Shown here: positions 47,090 to 60,245 of the stretch, piece by piece
Layout: every line of letters begins with the position of its first letter
Position numbering within the stretch: the stretch's first letter is position 1
Source of the DNA: Prochilodus magdalenae
Lineage: Eukaryota > Chordata > Actinopteri > Characiformes > Prochilodontidae
Reading direction: 5' to 3'
DNA length: 64,000 nucleotides
NCBI GenBank assembly: GCA_024036415.1
Contig: JAMWET010005007.1
Span: 992,001-1,056,000 of the forward strand
Notes under the pieces: generated by a model
What the model was told of the DNA's origin: nothing
Databases searched by the model: none
The model's input: only the letters and a program-made list of their open reading frames with translations
Program-made: the position numbers and the translations under genes

Positions 47090-47770
47090 GAGTTTACCAC
47101 AAAGTGTAATATCATGGTAGGCCTCTAAAAAGGAAGGGCCGATTATAGTTTACCCAAAAAGCCTCTACATTTATGCAATAAAATCATATGGACAGAGAAG
47201 AGAACTGTCAGTTTTACCAGAGTGATGGGAAGCTGCTTGTAATCCAAAGCATACCACCTCCTCTGTCAAGCCTGGTGGAGGTAGTATTATGGCATGAGCA
47301 TGTATGGCTGCCAGTGGACTGTTGTATTCATTGATGATATGATTGCTGAAAAAAGCAGTAGGATAAATGAGGTTTATGGGGCTATTTAATCTGCTCAGAT
47401 TTAGACAAATATCTCAAATCTAATTGGATGATATCTTACTGTGCAGATGAACAATGACCCAAAGCATATTGTGGAAGCAACCCAAGCCTTTTTTAAGGCA
47501 AAGAAGTGTTTTGGTATAGCCAAATCGATTGTGTGTCCTCAAATTTAATTGAGCATGTATTTTACTTACTGAAGGCAAAATAGAAGATGAAATATCTAAA
47601 GAGCGACCACAAACTATAAATTTAGTTATCACCAGGGAACCAAGTGCATGATGTCTGTGCATTCCAAACTGTTGCAGAAAGCCACTGACCATTATGAATT
47701 TGCAACTATTTATTAAAAATAACAGTTTTAGTTATTATTCTATACTCCTGGGTAAAACATTGGCCAAACT
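47090..47770 (+). mobile_element. Degenerate Tc1-like transposase remnant, different family
   Basis: On plus: GGTGGAGGTAGTATTATGGC (the GGGSIMLWG-type block, about 47272), NNDPKHIVEATQAFFKAKK with the second aspartate (about 47451-47507), and in the next frame SNLIEHVFYLLKAK with the third acidic residue (about 47539-47580), then VHSKLLQKATDHYEFAT near the C-terminus. Frameshifted and interrupted. It begins about 20 bases after the preceding element ends. Confidence 0.82.
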
Positions 47771-47774
47771 GCCA

Positions 47775-49821
47775 AAATGATGAATCATTATACAAGCAGT
47801 TGTGACTTATTATGGGAAAGTTTTCCCTTTATTTTCTGTGTTTTGAGTTTTTTGAGTCATAGAAAGAAGAGTCAGTATGGTTCAACTCTGCATTGATGGC
47901 TTTAAAAAGTTGAGAACATTGCTAAGTTATTATTTGTTTAACATGAGACAAAGCATTCTCTAAATCTGGGTTCTGACCAGGCCAAAACACAGTAGAAACC
48001 ATTGTACTTTGGGCTTGGCCTAATTTCTTTTACCTCTGAGTGTATCTCTAATTACCTTCAAGCTCCTAAAAACGGGTAGACCATGTATATAAAAAAAATG
48101 GATGTAATTCCTTCACAGTTCACCACAAAAATACCCTCCAATTTACAAGACTATTTAATTCCAACTCCAATTTCATATGGTAGACAGGTAAAACAGTACT
48201 TTGTTGACAAATAGAAATGTATGGATTTGACTGCATGAACAAATCCTTGTATCTCTGTGATATTTCAGGAGAAAGAAGAGCAATCTGGTAACTTTTAATG
48301 TAGCCTTATACAAACAGATTTTATTCCATGTCTGGACCATTTCTATCTGTCCGAGAGATTTTCAGGCAAGCTAAGTGTTTTCAAATTATAATAAATCAAT
48401 AGAGAATCTAGTCTGAAAAAAAAACCCCATTATTTCAACTCTTAAAATTGCTCCTATTATTTCTTTAATATTAAAGACAGGCTTGCAGTAATAAAATGAA
48501 TGTGTACCATCGCTGTTTAACTTATTGTGGTAATATATAAAACACTTTATGGGGACTGCTGGCAGTAAGAGCTTAATCTTACCTACTGCTTTGTAATGGA
48601 GCTATCAGAAGAGCTGCTTTAAGTGGTCTCAGAATCTCATATTTCCCCATGGACTCGTTTCCCCTCTGTGTCATCTGTCACTCAAGACAGTCATGGCTAA
48701 ACCACACTTCTCTGAACACAGCAGCCCTGGCAATTATGACCACCCAACATCTTTGTGGATGAAGACATTTAGGGAACACTAAGGCTTGAAGTCTCCTGTT
48801 GCTGTGCTAGCCTCAACCATATCTCATGCTTCTCAGCCTAGTTTTGATACTGAGTGTGTGTCTGTCTGCTGGTGCTTGTTGGGGCACATCCTAGATGCTG
48901 ATTTGAAGGTTACCCTCTGCCCTGTAGGTGGTCCTTTCCTCATTATCTCTGGCTCTCTGTTTTTACAGCGCATTGTTAAAAGCTGGTACTCATATTTGTG
49001 AATGACAGGTACCGGGTGGGGCCACATGTATTGCTTCTTGGTGAACAGCTATCAAGTGTGATCAAGAGCAGTTGTGCTCATCTCATATATCCTGCGGTAC
49101 AGCGCATGGCATTCTCAGCCCTGTCAGTTTGTTAGAGCTAACATGAATTGATTCCATTGTTTGTAGCCTGACATGAACATGGAGGTTTGTGCTAATTAAA
49201 TGAGAAGGCTTGGATTTCAAAGGTCAATTTGTCCGGCCGATGTGGCTCTCCTGGCCCTCAATCTTCGATTAGACATCTTCATCTGTGGTGGAAGCTACAA
49301 CAGAGCTGTCAGCCCTCCTTTGTAGATTCTTTGTATGACTCTACCACACTTGACAGGGACCCTGTAACGGGGCGAGACAGGTGTGGGTGGCATGGTGTTG
49401 GCCATGCCTGTAAAAATCCGGTCCTGGTGATGAAGCAGAGATAAATAAGCACTACAGCATTTAAAAGAGAGCAGTGAAATGCGCTCTTCCTAGCTACGGC
49501 ACACGTGAGTAACCCATGGAGCTTGTTGCTATGGAGAACAATCATGGTGGTGATAGGAGCTGACAGGAGGATGCACGGCTGTGGGCAATAAGATGGTCTC
49601 AGTAATTACTCGTCTCTTTGGCGAGCACAGAGGGCTGAAGAAATGCTCCACATCTGCTCCTCTGCCACTTGCCCGCAGTCATGTGATCAGCAGTCTGAAG
49701 TATGAAGCGGGCGAAATGTATTTGATGTATGAACTCCATGCTGCTGTGAGATGTTAATAATTCATGTCCATATAAAGTATGCCGCGTACACTGACGTATT
49801 CTATACATACAGAGACGTATA
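47775..49821. other. Inferred intronic sequence, no gene recognised
   Basis: Chance open frames only. The segment 49200-49560 is slightly GC-richer and repeat-free. Confidence 0.5.
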
Positions 49822-49920
49822 TACACTGAGATTCCAGTTTATTAGGTGGACTTACTCTAAACCTGCTCCCATTGCCTATTATATCAGCTACACTTCACAG
49901 TTACAATATGACCAGTCCAA
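49822..49920 (+). mobile_element. Palindromic repeat family, end fragment
   Basis: TTCCAGTTTATTAGGTGGAC TTACTC and TATATCAGCTACACTTCACA resemble the outer end of the palindromic family (compare 32050-32115). Short and decayed. Confidence 0.5.
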
Positions 49921-49924
49921 AAGC

Positions 49925-52900
49925 GCAAATATATACAAAACAAACTAAACAAAGCCGCTATAAAGCAGCAGCCATACAGCACTCACATGACACACATACA
50001 CACATAAGGGTACATATACTGTAATATACCAATCATTTTCTGTCATGTATATCATTTTATACGTTTACTGCCGAAATCATTACTTAGGAGTAGCCATGGC
50101 TATAATGCTAACATCTGTGATCACCTCTTAAACATGGATGGCCTATTATTTAGGTGATCCTTTAGCTTTTTAGCTGTTTGTTGAGCTGTTTGCTTAAATA
50201 CAACATTGCTGTTTTTCATTCATGTTGCAAACTAGTTACTAAGCCATATGGTGATTAGTATAATACGGTAATTAATGTTTAAGTGAGTAACCTATATACC
50301 TAGGTAAAGTAGTCAGTAAGCAAAGGTGCACTGTAGTACCTAAAAAACTGGTGTGAATGTTCTGCAGCAAGACCCTGAAACAAATTGGATAGTAGTGACA
50401 GTCTCTATGGGAGGATTTGTAAAATGATATCCATAGACTGAGAATCCATTCTTTATTTAGGTCACAGTCCTGTGAAATGAAGGGGGGATAGAGCCTTCTG
50501 AGATTTATTCCTTTTTCATTACTCATTATCTTTGTTAGAGATAAGGTGATGTGTTGGATAACGCCATCTGATTTCATTTCCCTTGCTATGCACCCAATAT
50601 GTGAAAGAGCTTAATGAAGCCTAATTGTTAGCAGTACTGGCCACAAGCAAACTAATAACTGGTGAGTACATTTTTTGAGACTGAACAGTGTGAACATCTG
50701 GAACATCTGCACTGGACTGTGCTGCTTTCGCATAAGTTTGTACTTATGTTTGTTCATTAGGACTTCATTAAGACTTCAGCCAGTTTAAAACTACAAATGT
50801 ACTAAATTTAGTTTAGTTTGAAAATACATTTTTATTTTTGAGAAGCGGGATCAGACATCGCAGTTTTCTAGAGACAGTCTCTGTTTGTAACTATGAATTA
50901 ATCAACAGTGGCCAACAGAAGGGACCACTGCTGTCTACTAACTACCTCTGCCACTTGCTATTGGGCTATAGCCGTGGTTTTTTTTTGGCAACCACTGACC
51001 TTTTTTTGTTTCCAAAATATACAAATATGCATTATGGGCTTAAATAACCACTAGATCTTTCTCAAAAGTGACTCACAGCAAATCAAAAACCAAGAAATAG
51101 AATATTTTTTTTAATGTTTTATTTATTTATATTTTTTTAACTGTTAAATAGTACATTATAGTTTTACTCACCGTGTAAGACTGATTTTCTGACACATTTA
51201 CTTTACTATATTTTATCAGTTAAATTTTACCATTGTTTAATATAGTGCAGCAGTTATCGTGGTCAAGGCTATATACGTAACTGGAAGTGTTTTTTATTTT
51301 ATAGATAAAGCATTGGCTATTTACTCGATGTTCCCGATTTGTGTTTTAGAAAATCGAAATGTTTGAACCTGTGTAGAGTTGTTTCTACAAGTTCCAGGAT
51401 TCTTAGAAAGCAATAAATAAAATAGCTGATTTTTTTGCACACATTGATTTCCTAATTGTCTGAATGCTACATAGAAGCAATTGTCTCCATGAATACAAAT
51501 GAGAGAAGGAGTGAAGTGCAGACATGGCCCTAGAGGGCTGTGAGCTCATATGTCAGGGCCTGGATGATGCCATGAAGAAGTCTGAATGAAGGCGGTTGCA
51601 CTGAATGATGTGTAGGTGGCATCAGGCAGCACAATGTGGTGGGGGTGGGGGGTGAGGCAAGAGGCTCTAGACTATAGCAGCCGGTACGTCTTTTTACTCC
51701 TCTCACCAACAGAGTGTCTGCTTATAACTGAGTCCACAGCTGAAAAAATCTGTTTCCAGCTGTAGTCACTGTTAGCTGTGACCCATCCTATGTTTACATG
51801 CTAGAATCAAGTGGCCATTCATTGAACTTGTGAATGAGACACAGCAATGGTGTGAATCTGATGTCTCATTATGCCAGCAAAATTGGGCTACTGTATATCT
51901 GTGGAAGTAAAAGGCGGCAAATGAGGGAACAGATTCTGAATGTCAAGTGATATTCAGTTTACTGCCACATTGATTATTATCATCTCTGTTGCAGTTCATC
52001 ATGATTAAAATGTCAAGTTGTGCGAGCCAAGAAGCGAGTTGGCCTAGTGGCTCATAAACAACTGCTTGCCTGTGCTCAGTGATGTCGATGCTCCATCATG
52101 TGGCACAGCCATAGAAGTACACATCCCTATAAATGAAACCAAGAGTATTATGAGTATTATGAGTGTAGTTGATGGCTGTTGTCATGCTAATTAAAGTATA
52201 TTGATTCAGATGTGTTTGTTACAAGCTGAGAGATGATTTGCTTGATTATTAATCTTTCTAAATGGTGTTTTTCTTCTGGCAGATTGAAAGTAACTGTTGA
52301 AAAAGTCGTCCTTTGCAATCGTGTGTCATTCTGTAATAGGTATCACCCCAACAGGATTTCTCTATAACAAAACAAAAGAGAAAAAGCCAAAGAGTTTTGT
52401 ACCCAGTCCCAGAGTTGCCATATACATTTTGTCCACAGAATGTAGGAAGTCATTTAGCAATGAGAATATAAACAATACATAAATCTGTGCGGCAGTCAAG
52501 CTAACTAAGGCTAACGCATATTGAAATAATGTTGCATAAAAGTAAATCTGCTTGCAGACTTCAGCACTGTACTAGCACCAGCTGCTCAAAATGTATATTA
52601 CTGCATATTACTGCTGCCAAAGCAAAGTAATTAGCACAGTTACAAAGATTCAGGTGGGATGTAATGCTAAGATTTTCAGTGATATCAGTTCATGATATCC
52701 GTTCAGTAAGCACAGGATGCGACTGGGGTAATTTTTCAAAACAGCATTCAGGTTAGAGCCAGAGTTTCCAATATGGGCATGAAACCAGCTATGACAACTT
52801 CACAGGTCTACTGTACCAGATTGCTGTACCAGACACGTCATAAAGGAGTCACTGGTTGAAACATGTACGGGAGACCTCCTAAGACTCAACATGTTGTCTG

Positions 52901-54240
52901 CTTTCAGAGAAAGTCCCACCACACCCAATAAAAAATTGTTAAGAACAATCCCAAAAAAATATTTAAAATATATATATATTAAGATAGCCTTCAGTTTCAA
53001 ATGCAGCTCTTTCCCATTCAGAGACCGCCCATGGTTTATAAATGTTTTTTTTCTTTCACATTATTGCATTTCATCACAGTGTTGCGATTTAATGGCCAGA
53101 TATGGGTGACTGCTCAGGGTACCCTCAATGCCTAGGGGCATCAGAAAACTTGTTTAGAGAAGTATGATGTTTTAAATATTTTAATCTGGTTCGGAATTAA
53201 CGCTGCTTCAGTTGAACTCAAATGGACAGCAAATGAACATAGTTTATAACCCTCTTATAACGCTCACTTGTATTATGATAAATTTATTCACTTGGCACAA
53301 CAGCCAGTCTGATAATCCGACTAAAAATATCCAGAAAGCACCACCATTGTGTGAAGACGTTTGGCATCTTGTAGTGATCTTCTTGTCTGTTCGCTGGCAT
53401 GCTTGACCCGTCGTGACAAAGTTCTGCTGATGAATTTAGCTGATAGATTAACTCTGGTTCAGTTTGGATATTTTGTGGAGAATTGATAGAATGGGTCATC
53501 AGCAAAAACAGGAAGTCTTAGCAAATGGACTTGGGTTATTTTCAGTGTGTGCATATGGCTAGGAACATAAAGATCTAATCTCCAGAGGCACCACAGAGTC
53601 TTAGTCTGGCCCTGGTTTCTAAGCTTTGAAGGTTGATGTTAGAGGTTCAAAGTGCAAGTTCAGTATTCAGAGTGTTGAATGAATGCATCTGGCTCCACAA
53701 ATTAACAGAGCTAATAAAATAAATTACAGTGTTACATTAACCTAATTTGCTTCATTCTACAAAACATATGGTTTAGTAACTAAGCCCATCCTAAAACTAG
53801 CCAAAGGTATCACATAAACCATCCCACTGGAAGATCATGACTTACCGTAATAAAATGTTAGCTTCTAACAATTTCAGTGAAAGTCTACTTTGAAGTTAAG
53901 GGTCACCTGCGATGCGTGCTCTCAGTGTATTAGAAAATAACTTTCACCATATGTGAAGCCCAAGCAGTGTTTATTCTTTGAAATGGAGGCTACTTTCTGG
54001 CCAGTTCACTAGTGCCACACAACCGCAAGGCTCTGTGCTTCTATTGATGAAGAACGCTGGGTTCTGGGAAAGAAGCCATTGATTCAGCCAACAATGCGAA
54101 CATGGCTATGGATAAAAGCAGCCTGTTGTCAGAGCACTGCCAGGCCCAGTGTGTGTTCGTACATATCAGGATAATTTAAAAAATGCAGGACGGGAAGAAG
54201 AGCAATCACCGTTCAACAGAGCAAATATTGATTTGATATT
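49925..54240. other. Long inferred intronic stretch, no gene recognised
   Basis: Nothing recognisable. AT-rich runs at 51100-51140 and 52960-52980, and a short G-rich run at 51640-51655. The 101-codon minus frame at 50272-50577 has no domain features. Confidence 0.5.
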
Positions 54241-55485
54241 GGGTGCATTTGAAATGGCATAATACTATACCTTATACTGCATACTGCTTACACTGTGTAC
54301 TGTATGATACTGTTCATAGTAGTATACAGTACGGTATCCAGTATAAGACGCAAGCTGTGAGTTACATTACAGATAAGAGCCACCACTAGACTGCCAAAAT
54401 CAGGGACTGAGCCAATCAGACTCAAAAACTGCCCCATTTTCCTCTCCAATCACTGTTTAGCAACCGTTGCTAGCCTCTTTCGGCTCTTTTCAAGGGTTTG
54501 GCAACACATGTGGCTATATTTTGGTCAAGGGACGTGCCTGCCGAGTTTAAAAGATGCCATGACGGAATCAGAGAGTAGTTTTCTACTTTTCTCCAAAACC
54601 AAACAAAAACTTTGGGCTGTTTGGCAAACATGTGTTTGATTGGTCATGCATGTGCTTGGCGCTACCAAATAAACTCAGGAGGCATGGAAGAAAAGGAAAT
54701 TTGTGGATGGAAGGACATTTTTAATCTGAGATAAATATTGACAATTTAGAAGACAATTCTTAAGAATTAAAGTGTCCTTGGAGTAAATCCTAAGCCCAGG
54801 TCTGGGAATGTTGGGACCGTCACATATCCTGGCGGTTAGGGACCGCAGGGCAGAGCCTACTCCCAGGACTACCAGGGCCACAGTAGTTGTGGTGGAGAGG
54901 AGGGACGGAAAACGCTGGCAGCTAAAAGCAGCAGAACAGGTATGTAATTTGAGTCATTTAATAGACAGTTGTGGCCACTGATTGGCCAGAGTGAATACTA
55001 AGCAGATGACTCCACATGTGAGACTGAAAAGCCAATGCTTAGTGGATTCTTTGGCTGAGAGCAACTTTGGTAAATTATTGCTTCACCCACATTATCTATG
55101 TTCTGTTTATTAAACAAAGTAATAAAGCGACAAAGTAACCAGACCCTCCTCTGGACCAGCAGAGAAGCAGCATGTGTGAAACAGCAGGTCATATGATTTC
55201 CTTACGCTTTTTATATCTATCCCTCTAAGGCTGGATCAAAGATCCATCATCTATCAGCGATCAGTGATTACATCCTTCTGAAATGACCACATTGCATTTT
55301 GGGATGCAGAATGTCATGAAGATGGATTGCCTGCCTTCTGGAATGTTTGGCTAGAGTTGTATGTCATCTGTGTATCTTTGGCATACCCAGGCATTTCATG
55401 CTGGTCACAGACTACATACTACTTACTATATTTGGACACAATCAGAACACAAGCAGTATGGTGCAGGCTATTTCAAACACAGCCC
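54241..55485. mobile_element. Candidate 1.25-kb DNA transposon without transposase
   Basis: The left end GGGTGCATTTGAAATGGCAT (54241) is mirrored on the right by GGCTATTTCAAACACAGCCC (55466-55485), both followed inward by CATACTAC/ACTGTATAC-rich sequence. The interior has no recognisable coding sequence. Ends of the type GGCTGTGTCCGAAATGGCAT ACT are known to me from fish non-autonomous DNA elements. The pairing of these two ends is an inference and no target duplication is visible. Confidence 0.4.
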
Positions 55486-55544
55486 ATGTTTGAATTTATT
55501 GATTTATAGCACGCTCTGTGGCGCACTGGTGACATCATGATACT

Positions 55545-55765
55545 ATCTGTCCATAAGTTTGTAGACGCCTGCTTATCCGTGCTTATCCATCATAGATATT
55601 AATTGAGAGTTTGTCCACCTCACTGCTGGATTAACAGTCTCTATAACAGATGTTGGAACAAGCCGTGAGGGTTGGATTGCATTCAGCCGCAAGACCATTA
55701 GTGAGGTTTGAAACTCATGTTGGATGATTAGTTTTGGATCACAAATGCTGCTTGTACCCCCAGCA
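55545..55765 (-). mobile_element. Tc1-like fragment related to the type at 28384
   Basis: The end-like CCATAAGTTTGTAGACGCCT (about 55551), then TTGGATTGCATTCAGCCGCA AGACCATTAGTGAGGT and TGTTGGATGATTAG, match a segment of the common fish Tc1 type whose terminal sequence is GTTTGTGGACACC (from memory). No transposase block is visible. Confidence 0.6.
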
Positions 55766-56924
55766 CCCCACACCCCCAAGATATTGGCTTCATCTTCAGA
55801 GGCCATTGCTGGGAGGCTTTATACCACTCTAACTCACACTTGGCAGTAGATAAGGTAACCTTAACCTGATATGCGGAGCAACCCATTCCTTTGGCAGTTC
55901 TTTTCTACCGAGATTTTACAAGCTGTGGTCACTTTGGAATTTTGCTGGGTTGAATTTCTGAAAATTGTCAGTTGAACTCTTTTGCTGGAGTTTTTGCTCC
56001 CTGCACACATTCACACATATTCCTGTTCTGGAAAACCTTTTTCAGGCATGACCATTTATAGATACATCTGCACGTGTTAAAAAAGCCTTAACAGTAGCAC
56101 AAGCTGAGCGTAAGGGAGCATGAGTTTCACTGTAAGGGCCTTCACGTCTTCTAAGCTCTGATTCAACCTCTTTTTCACCAGGGGGCAGCCTAATACCACA
56201 GATGAGCCAGACTGAATATGCGCTTACATGCTTCCAGGAACAGTGCTCATACACATCAGAGGGGTACATGCTATGAAAGATTCAGAGAGGCCACAGACCA
56301 CCCCATTTAGTTCCCTTGAACATCTGCTGATACTCCTCTCAGGGTCTCAGAGATATGTTAACCTCTCTTTTATGAAAGACTGAGATCAGGGTTTATATAT
56401 TAAGGTAACTCAGGCATGTTTTTACCGCCTGGCTTTTAAAGAATGGGCATTCTGTTCTTTGGGGGAAGGAAAACAGAATTGTTCTCTCTCTCTTTCTGTC
56501 TCACTCTCTCTAGCATCACTGACATCATGAGCCACACTTTTTCCGCCCACATGACCCGAGCAGCAGTTGATTCTACTTATGCCAGAGTGAATTTTGTATT
56601 TTGACTCACTGGCATTCCTAGTCTATATCTCGCTCATATTCAAGAAACCTTTATACAGTGTATAGTGAACTTAATCATTCATATAATAAAATAAGACAAT
56701 GAAACATAAACTAAGAATATAAATAGCTTTTAGCTTTGGCTTGTCTTCATCATAGGCTGTACACTGTAATTGTAAGCTTTACATCATTAGCGTTGCATAA
56801 CAATCTATTATGCTTTTCTATATTTATTATATTAATGCATCATTATTATATTTGTAATCGCATTCTTTTTTTTGGAACTATCAAAAAAAAAATGAATCAG
56901 GCTTCAAATATTGGTCCTTATTGT
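55766..56924. other. Inferred intronic sequence, no gene recognised
   Basis: A short CT-rich run at 56482-56512. No other feature. Confidence 0.5.
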
Positions 56925-56998
56925 ATTAGTGGTATAGTGGTTAACAACCATGATCCATGAGCCAGGGTTCAAGCCTCACCTCAGACAGGACCTTGTGT
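56925..56998 (+). repeat. tRNA-like sequence, probably a SINE head
   Basis: TAGTGGTATAGTGGTTAACA (about 56928) resembles box A and GGGTTCAAGCCTCACCT (about 56965) resembles box B of a tRNA promoter, at roughly tRNA spacing. I could not fold a convincing cloverleaf with paired acceptor stem, so it is more likely a tRNA-derived repeat than a tRNA gene. Confidence 0.45.
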
Positions 56999-56999
56999 T

Positions 57000-58670
57000 A
57001 CATTCAGTTTCAGTTTTTATATTGCTGTCTTACAGAGCTTCAAAGAGAAAACTCAAGTTGTGCTGTTGTGCTCCAAAAACATGCTAAATTGATTACTGCA
57101 GGCATGTAAAGCAAAAAGGCTGAATCAAAGAGGAAACTGCTATACACACTCCTAAAAAACAAAGCATTCTATTAAATAGAGAACAAACAGAGCACGAATG
57201 ACAGCAGCAGGTGTTTGCTCGGTTTGCCTCTCGCTTTTTGTGCTGTATTTGATGGAATAAATATTTATGTTTACAAGACCTTTCTGATTTTTAGCAGGCA
57301 ATACTTTTCTCAGTCTTTTCTTTTCTGAATTCAGGATCAGATGGTATGATGCAGGCTCAAAATAAGGACAGTCAAATTTAACAGCAAACCAATGACAGAT
57401 TTTTGCTGTTAAATTCAGATTTATACTGGCATGAATGTAACTCCATATATTAGATCCCAAAATTACGTTTATTCATAAGACCTTCTGCAGAATCCACAGT
57501 TTGGTCAGGACTGATTCATTTGCATAATCTGAATTTGTGGTGTTTAGTTTTGCGCAAATCTTGTGGTATGAGGGGCTTTGATGACTGAAGGACGTCGCAA
57601 TATCAGTCATGAAGTGTGGGATCTCATATTTTGAACATCGGTTAGGAGTTTAAATAATCTTGTAGAGGATTTTTTTCTCTTGGCCTGCATGTTTCTATGA
57701 AGCTGCTTTGTGTTCGTGTGTGATGTAAATGCATATGCAAAATGGAATCAGCTCATAATGTGAATAAGCATACAATAGCCCAGGCACGTGATGTCCCCGA
57801 TTAAGGCAGGCATGGTGTGCCGTTTTGTTCCATAGCTGTTTTGGGTGGTAATTAGCCCCCTGTTGCCATGGTTATGGGCTGCCTGTGTCAGAGGAGGTGG
57901 CCAGACGTGTTGAGGACGTCAGCTCGTTAACACCAGTCAGCAAGAGTGGGAAACGTACACATTCACACACGTCCATGCACAGCTCTCCAGAGCTGCACTT
58001 GCGTCTTTGCACATGGTACGGTAACACATTCATATTCATATAGCCTACATTCATATACTATTCAGCCTACTTGCTTCATTACACGCGTGCAGATTTTAAT
58101 GGAAAGAGGAATTCGGTGCAACTGAAATCGGAAAGCCAGTCCCAGTGATTAACTGTGAATGTGCAGGCTGTCCACTAAGGGCCGCTGAAAACATGGCACA
58201 TGCCTCCTCTATCAGGGAAGAATTAATGAGAGAGTGATGTCATAAGTCACGTGAGAGATTTGAAAAGACATTTGCTCAGATGAAGCCCTCTCGTGCTCCC
58301 TCCCCACCCCACACACATATGTTTTTAATATATATATGTGTATGCATGCAGCACCAGCAGCGCTTGTTATATAGATTAATACATAATACAAAAAGGGAAA
58401 GAAGCTTCTATTTATGTCATTCCTTGGAGAAAAACTGAGCTGCAGGTTCATTAATGAGAATTCAGTGAGTGTATTTTAAGAATGGTCATTTATTTCTGTT
58501 TCCTCATCACCTGCTACATCACTAAGTTTGATGCAGTAACATTACCTTGACAACCGCGCACCCATAGGTGTTTCTATGGCAACAAAAATTAGCAGCACCT
58601 TGGAGTGCCTCTCCTTGGCCAAGTCAAGGAAAAAAAAGAACAGAGCAAAAAAAAAAAAGGAAGGAGACTT
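57000..58670. other. Inferred intronic sequence, no gene recognised
   Basis: No coding signal. The stretch 57780-57960 is repeat-free and GC-balanced (GGTAATTAGCCCCCTGTTGC), a possible conserved non-coding segment. Confidence 0.45.
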
Positions 58671-58671
58671 G

Positions 58672-58757
<86 letters not shown>
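58671..58757. repeat. (GA)n microsatellite
   Basis: GA run of about 85 bases with GATAGA interruptions. It follows an A-rich run (58628-58660) and generates the artificial serine-leucine and glutamate-arginine frames. Confidence 0.97.
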
Positions 58758-58759
<2 letters not shown>

Positions 58760-59754
58760 TGAGCAGAAATAAAGCAGAGGAAGGATGTCGGAAAAGCATA
58801 TGTTTCCATAGATACCAACTGATGGCCTTTATTGAATTCATGAGGCTTTGATGGTATCTTAAGGGAGATTATTGGAATATAGGGAAGCCTGCGGCTGTGA
58901 AAATGCTCTTCCTGTTACCGCACGAAAGAAAAGTCTTTAGCCTCAGTGACTGACAAAATAGATTTTTTTTTTACTAAGACACAGCACACGTATCATTATA
59001 CTTTATCCATATATATATAATTATTAATGACAGCCATTAATATAAGAAGTAGGATTTACTGTTTATTTGGGATTTTTTTTTCTCTTTTATAAATTGTTTT
59101 TTTTTGTTTTTCTTTATCTGGACATGGGTATTGGAATCATAAAAGTACTGGCAGATATTTAGATTGGAGCAATATTTAAAACCAATCTTGGGTAATGTAT
59201 TTATTGTATTCCAGAAATGCCTAAGGCTTAAATATTTGCATTTTATTAATTTTTATGTACAAATAAGTGTTGAATTTCTTAGTAAAGCTGATCTGTTTCT
59301 TCATTTTTTATAAAGGTTTAGGTATTTATAAATGTAAGAATTGTGTGGGCGCTGGCCTGCAGTTACCTTACCAATTCCCATACCAGTTTTGGTTTCTGTG
59401 CTCCAATCTATGATCTGAAAGAAGAAGGAGGAAGAAATGGATTTAGTGAGAATAACAGTGGTGAAGTTATCACGCTTTAGCCAACTCAAAGACACATATA
59501 CTGGGTAACAGCCCATTTTAGTAAAGGAAGCAGGTGGAAGTTTTTCAGCTTAGAAGTGTGTAGCGCATGTGGAGCTTGAGGGATGGCAAAGAGAATCCTA
59601 ATTAACAAATGGCAACAGTGTTGCCCTCTCTGGTGCAAAATGAAAAGAAAAGTAGATAAACAGAATATGTAGCTGGTAAATGCTTGCGATTTTAAATAAT
59701 GCTAACATTCTTATCCAGCTTTTACACTAACAGGATTTAAAAAAACAAAAACAT
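58760..59754. other. Inferred intronic sequence, no gene recognised
   Basis: T-rich runs at 59070-59110. No other feature. Confidence 0.5.
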
Positions 59755-60245
59755 TAAAACTTACAGACAAACAGATGTGCAGACAGAAGCATGAATAAAT
59801 TAACAAATGCATGAACAAAGCAGTGTGCGATGAAATGGATAAATGGACATGCAGATGGATGAACAATCGGGGATGCACGGAGCAAAGAAGGAGCGGAACA
59901 ATGTTGGTGTATGGATAAACAGGTGGACCAGGCAGCAGGTAGCTAAATACAAGGTGGTCTAGCTTTCTAGCATTTGATTGTTCTGAGTTAGCTGTAGCTT
60001 TCCAAGTTTCCCTGGCTCTGAAAAGGTTGTGTGGGTGGGACAAGAGACGTCAGCCTTCTGATTGGTTAGGAAACACAGAAGCATTGCCCAGTAGAGTATG
60101 ACCACCCAGTTAAATTAAGAGGACAGAAATATGGTGAAATGCAGCAGATGTTTCTTAGATTTTGGAAGGTATTCAGAAGACATGCTTTTTACATGTATAT
60201 CGTGACCCAGAGGAACAAGATGGACGTAATTAGAAAGAAAACACA
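59755..60245 (+). repeat. Unclassified dispersed repeat, copy 2 (copy 1 at 27150-27660)
   Basis: Same orientation and block order as copy 1. It begins with ACAGACAAACAGATGTGCAG and decayed GGATGGATGA-type tetranucleotides, then AGCTACAG/GTAGCTAA-, GACGTCAGCCTTCTGATTGG-, GTATTCAGAAGACATGC- and ACCCAGAGGAACAAGA-like blocks. The two copies are about 70% alike by eye. Confidence 0.68.

Noticed and set aside
49309..49545. Possible coding exon in a slightly GC-richer stretch
   Set aside because: No flanking acceptor and donor of good quality and no recognisable peptide.
56925..56998. Functional tRNA gene
   Set aside because: Promoter boxes are present, but I could not pair an acceptor stem or place a clear anticodon loop, so it fits a SINE head better.
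58542..58841. Serine-leucine repeat protein
   Set aside because: Translation of the GA/CT microsatellite.
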